From Pseudomonas putida (GTDB taxonomy: Bacteria; Pseudomonadota; Gammaproteobacteria; Pseudomonadales; Pseudomonadaceae): a DNA stretch of 64,000 bases. The stretch is from positions 1,523,501 to 1,587,500 of the forward strand of contig NZ_JANHLD010000001.1 in the NCBI RefSeq assembly GCF_028682455.1, read 5' to 3'. Of the stretch, positions 61,723 through 64,000 are shown piece by piece. The notes beneath the pieces are model-generated. The model was not told where the DNA came from. It was given only the letters and a program-made list of their open reading frames with translations, and made no database searches. Position 1 is the stretch's first letter. The number at the start of each line of letters is the position of its first letter. A program made the translations under genes and the position numbers.

Positions 61723-62580
61723 ATGAGCGAACGTCCCGAAGAGCCGAACAAGGCCTCTGACGCCGAAAGCCTGCTACCGATCGATGAGCATGTTGAAGAA
61801 GGGCATGACGCCGAAGGACGCAAGGTTCGGCATCGCGGCATCTATCTGCTGCCCAATCTCTTCACCACTGCGAACCTGTTCGCCGGTTTCTATTCCATCA
61901 TCAACTCCATGAGCGCCCAGGCAGCCCTGAGTGCCGGTGATCCGCGCGAAGCGAGCAAATACTTCGCCTTTGCTGCCATCGCGATTTTCGTGGCCATGGT
62001 CCTCGACGGCCTCGATGGCCGCGTGGCTCGCATGACCAACACCCAAAGTGCTTTCGGCGCCGAGTATGACTCGCTGTCGGACATGGTTGCCTTTGGTGTG
62101 GCTCCTGCACTGCTGGCCTTCGGTTGGGCGCTCGGTGACATGGGCAAGGTCGGCTGGATGGTCGCCTTTATCTATGTCGCTGGTGCTGCACTGCGTCTGG
62201 CGCGCTTCAATACCCAGGTCGGTACTGCCGACAAGCGTTACTTCATCGGTCTTGCCAGCCCGGCGGCCGCAGGTGTGGTGGCCGGTACGGTCTGGGCTTT
62301 CAGCGACTACGGTATCCAGGGCTCGAAACTCTCGTTCCTGGTTGCCTTGCTGGTGGCCGCGGCGGGCATGCTGATGGTCAGCAACATCAAGTACAACAGC
62401 TTCAAGGAGCTGGATCTCAAGGGGCGCGTACCGTTCGTAGCGATCCTCGCGGTGGTACTGGTGTTCGCGGTAGTCTTCAGTGATCCACCGCGCATTCTGC
62501 TGCTGGTGTTCCTTGGTTACGCGGCATCCGGCCCCGTGCAGTACCTGCTGCGCATTCGCCGCCGGAAAAACGTCGAGTGA
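61723..62580 (+). CDS. pssA: CDP-diacylglycerol--serine O-phosphatidyltransferase
   Basis: Makes phosphatidylserine, the precursor of phosphatidylethanolamine. 285 residues from ATG 61723, with AAGG at a better spacing than for ATG 61717. The CDP-alcohol phosphotransferase motif DGxxGRxARx8GxxxDxxxD is intact: DGLDGRVARMTN...GAEYDSLSD (about 90-115). About eight hydrophobic segments follow an acidic N-terminal tail, so this is the integral-membrane (type II) form and not the E. coli PLD-like enzyme. Confidence 0.96.
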   Translation: MSERPEEPNKASDAESLLPIDEHVEEGHDAEGRKVRHRGIYLLPNLFTTANLFAGFYSIINSMSAQAALSAGDPREASKYFAFAAIAIFVAMVLDGLDGRVARMTNTQSAFGAEYDSLSDMVAFGVAPALLAFGWALGDMGKVGWMVAFIYVAGAALRLARFNTQVGTADKRYFIGLASPAAAGVVAGTVWAFSDYGIQGSKLSFLVALLVAAAGMLMVSNIKYNSFKELDLKGRVPFVAILAVVLVFAVVFSDPPRILLLVFLGYAASGPVQYLLRIRRRKNVE

Positions 62581-62643
62581 TGTAATTTCGCTCGGGCTCC
62601 GTAGTCAACTGGTGCATCAGTCCTCCAGTTCTACGGAGCCACC

Positions 62644-63657
62644 ATGCTTATCAAGCTGTCCAAAGCTTCCGACTGCAAAGCGTCGGACGTCACTCCTGAA
62701 TCCCTCTATCTTTCGCGCCGAGCATTGCTCGGTGGTTCTGTCGCTACGCTGGCGGCTTCGGCATTGCCTCGCTGGGTCGATGCCGCTGAAATGTCACGTT
62801 ATGCAGATGTCGAGGCTGGAGCGGCGCCAGCCTGGTTCAGTGACAAGCTGGCTTCCACTCGCTGGCAGGCGGTGACCGCGCCGGGGGAAGCGATCACACC
62901 TTATAAAGACGCTACCCACTACAACAACTTCTATGAGTTCGGTGCCGACAAGGGCGACCCGGCGGAAAATGCCGGCAGTCTCAAGACGCAACCCTGGACC
63001 GTCGTGGTCGATGGAGAGGTGGGCAAGCCAGGGCGCTATGCGCTGGAAGACTTCATCCATCCCTATCAGCTGGAGGAGCGAATCTATCGGCTGCGCTGCG
63101 TCGAGGCCTGGTCGATGGTCATTCCCTGGCTGGGCTTCCCTTTGTCTGCAGTGCTCAAACAGGTGGAGCCGACTTCCAAGGCTAAATTCATTCGTTTCGA
63201 AACCCTGCAGGACCCTTCGAGCATGCCGGGGCAGCGCTCCACCTTTGCCTTGATCGACTGGCCGTATGTAGAGGGGCTGCGCCTGGACGAAGCGATGAAC
63301 CCGTTGGCGATATTGGCAGTGGGCATGTATGGGCGCGAGCTGCCCAATCAGAACGGTGCGCCGCTACGGTTGGTGGTGCCGTGGAAGTATGGGTTCAAGA
63401 GCATCAAGTCCATTGTGCGCATCAGTCTGGTGGCGGAGCAGCCGCGTACCACCTGGCAAGCCATAGCGCCTGAAGAGTACGGCTTCTATGCCAACGTCAA
63501 TCCCGAAGTCGATCATCCTCGTTGGACGCAGGCGCGTGAGCGGCGGCTGCCCAGTGGCCTGTTCAGTCCGAACGTGCGTACTACCCAGATGTTCAACGGT
63601 TACGCCGAGGAAGTGGCGGGGCTGTATAGCGGCCTTGATCTGCGGAAGAACTACTGA
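62644..63657 (+). CDS. msrP: Protein-methionine-sulfoxide reductase catalytic subunit MsrP
   Basis: Periplasmic molybdopterin enzyme that repairs oxidised methionines. 337 residues. A twin-arginine signal [20 protein letters not shown] (about 24-43) means export in folded form with cofactor. The sulfite-oxidase-family core has the Mo-ligating Cys in [20 protein letters not shown] (about 156), plus [19 protein letters not shown] (about 237). Conserved C-terminal [18 protein letters not shown]. The stop overlaps msrQ as TGATG. Confidence 0.97.
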   Translation: MLIKLSKASDCKASDVTPESLYLSRRALLGGSVATLAASALPRWVDAAEMSRYADVEAGAAPAWFSDKLASTRWQAVTAPGEAITPYKDATHYNNFYEFGADKGDPAENAGSLKTQPWTVVVDGEVGKPGRYALEDFIHPYQLEERIYRLRCVEAWSMVIPWLGFPLSAVLKQVEPTSKAKFIRFETLQDPSSMPGQRSTFALIDWPYVEGLRLDEAMNPLAILAVGMYGRELPNQNGAPLRLVVPWKYGFKSIKSIVRISLVAEQPRTTWQAIAPEEYGFYANVNPEVDHPRWTQARERRLPSGLFSPNVRTTQMFNGYAEEVAGLYSGLDLRKNY

Positions 63658-64000
63658 TGCGCTATCCACTGTTTCGCCTGGGTATCTTCATCCTGGCCTG
63701 CATCTGGCCGCTTTGGTGGCTGTATGAGGCAGCAATGAATGCGCTGGGTCCTGACCCCGGCAAGCTCCTGGTCGATCGGCTGGGGCTGGGTGCGCTGATC
63801 TTCCTGCTCATAACCTTGTCCATGACGCCGCTGCAGCGACTGACCGGTTGGGCGGGGTGGATAGTTTCGCGTCGGCAGCTGGGGTTGTGGTGCTTTGCTT
63901 ATATAGTGATGCACATCAGCGCCTACATGGTGTTCGTTCTCGGGCTGGACTGGGGACAATTGGGCGTGGAGCTGAGCAAGCGGCCCTATATCATTGTTGG
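63657..64000 (+). CDS. msrQ: Heme-binding membrane subunit MsrQ, N-terminal part
   Basis: Passes electrons from the cytoplasmic side to MsrP. ATG 63657 overlaps the msrP stop. The frame stays open to the window end, giving the first 114 of roughly 200 residues. Hydrophobic helices are visible at about 8-26, 42-60 and 79-97. A conserved heme-ligand His lies in [12 protein letters not shown] (about 86). [16 protein letters not shown] at the start and [13 protein letters not shown] match the ferric-reductase-like family. Truncated only by the window edge. Confidence 0.95.
   Translation, partial: MRYPLFRLGIFILACIWPLWWLYEAAMNALGPDPGKLLVDRLGLGALIFLLITLSMTPLQRLTGWAGWIVSRRQLGLWCFAYIVMHISAYMVFVLGLDWGQLGVELSKRPYIIV

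Overview
The window is a block of conserved chromosome from a fluorescent Pseudomonas, most like the P. putida group. The evidence is the high G+C coding style, the protein sequences, a P. putida-type REP element (3165-3234), and gene order. The order runs dnaK-dnaJ-dapB-carAB-greA ... pnp, pgi-panDCB-folK-pcnB-cbrBA-gluQ-dksA, heme ABC genes next to prrF, mrcB-lpoP, ilvIHC-pssA-msrPQ. From memory this parallels one continuous stretch of the P. aeruginosa chromosome. I see no insertion sequence, prophage, CRISPR array, restriction system or other island. The species call is inference.

Layout. (1) 1-8405, plus strand: 3' end of dnaK, dnaJ, dapB, carA, carB, greA. A terminator-containing translated leader precedes carA. 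(2) 8410-15400: membrane protein, yhbY (minus), rlmE, ftsH, folP, glmM, tpiA, secG. (3) 15420-24559: tRNA-Leu, initiator tRNA, then the translation and RNA-decay cluster rimP-nusA-infB-rbfA-truB-rpsO-pnp. (4) 24817-33549: secreted BON protein with a sigma-54-type promoter, then minus-strand DUF748 protein, RlmI-like methyltransferase, thiolase, MpaB-like oxygenase and acs. (5) 33675-46471, all minus strand: pgi, panD, panC, panB, folK, pcnB, CrcZ RNA, cbrB, cbrA, cbrX, gluQ, dksA. (6) 46683-52659: aminotransferase-sfsA, Rieske protein (minus), hmuTUV, PrrF RNA (minus), TfoX-C protein (minus), pentapeptide protein (minus). (7) 52764-64000: kinase-type ATPase (minus), mrcB, lpoP, yqcC, ilvI-ilvH-ilvC, pssA, msrP and the start of msrQ.

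Two regulatory RNAs that are not protein genes stand out. CrcZ lies between cbrB and pcnB. It has a GG-N10-GC promoter, an exact TGTTAC-N14-GTAACA upstream site for CbrB, and six CA-rich Hfq/Crc decoy motifs. The sensor, regulator and RNA output of carbon catabolite control are therefore contiguous. PrrF lies beside the heme importer with a Fur box over its promoter, linking iron sparing to heme uptake.

The least-described signals I found are: a roughly 40-codon leader ORF, carrying rare arginine codons, that runs through a textbook terminator into carA; a cluster of TGTTAC repeats upstream of panB that resembles CbrB half-sites; and a sigma-54-type promoter before the BON-domain gene. Most of the window is ordinary core genome, and I did not find a new defence or mobile system in it.
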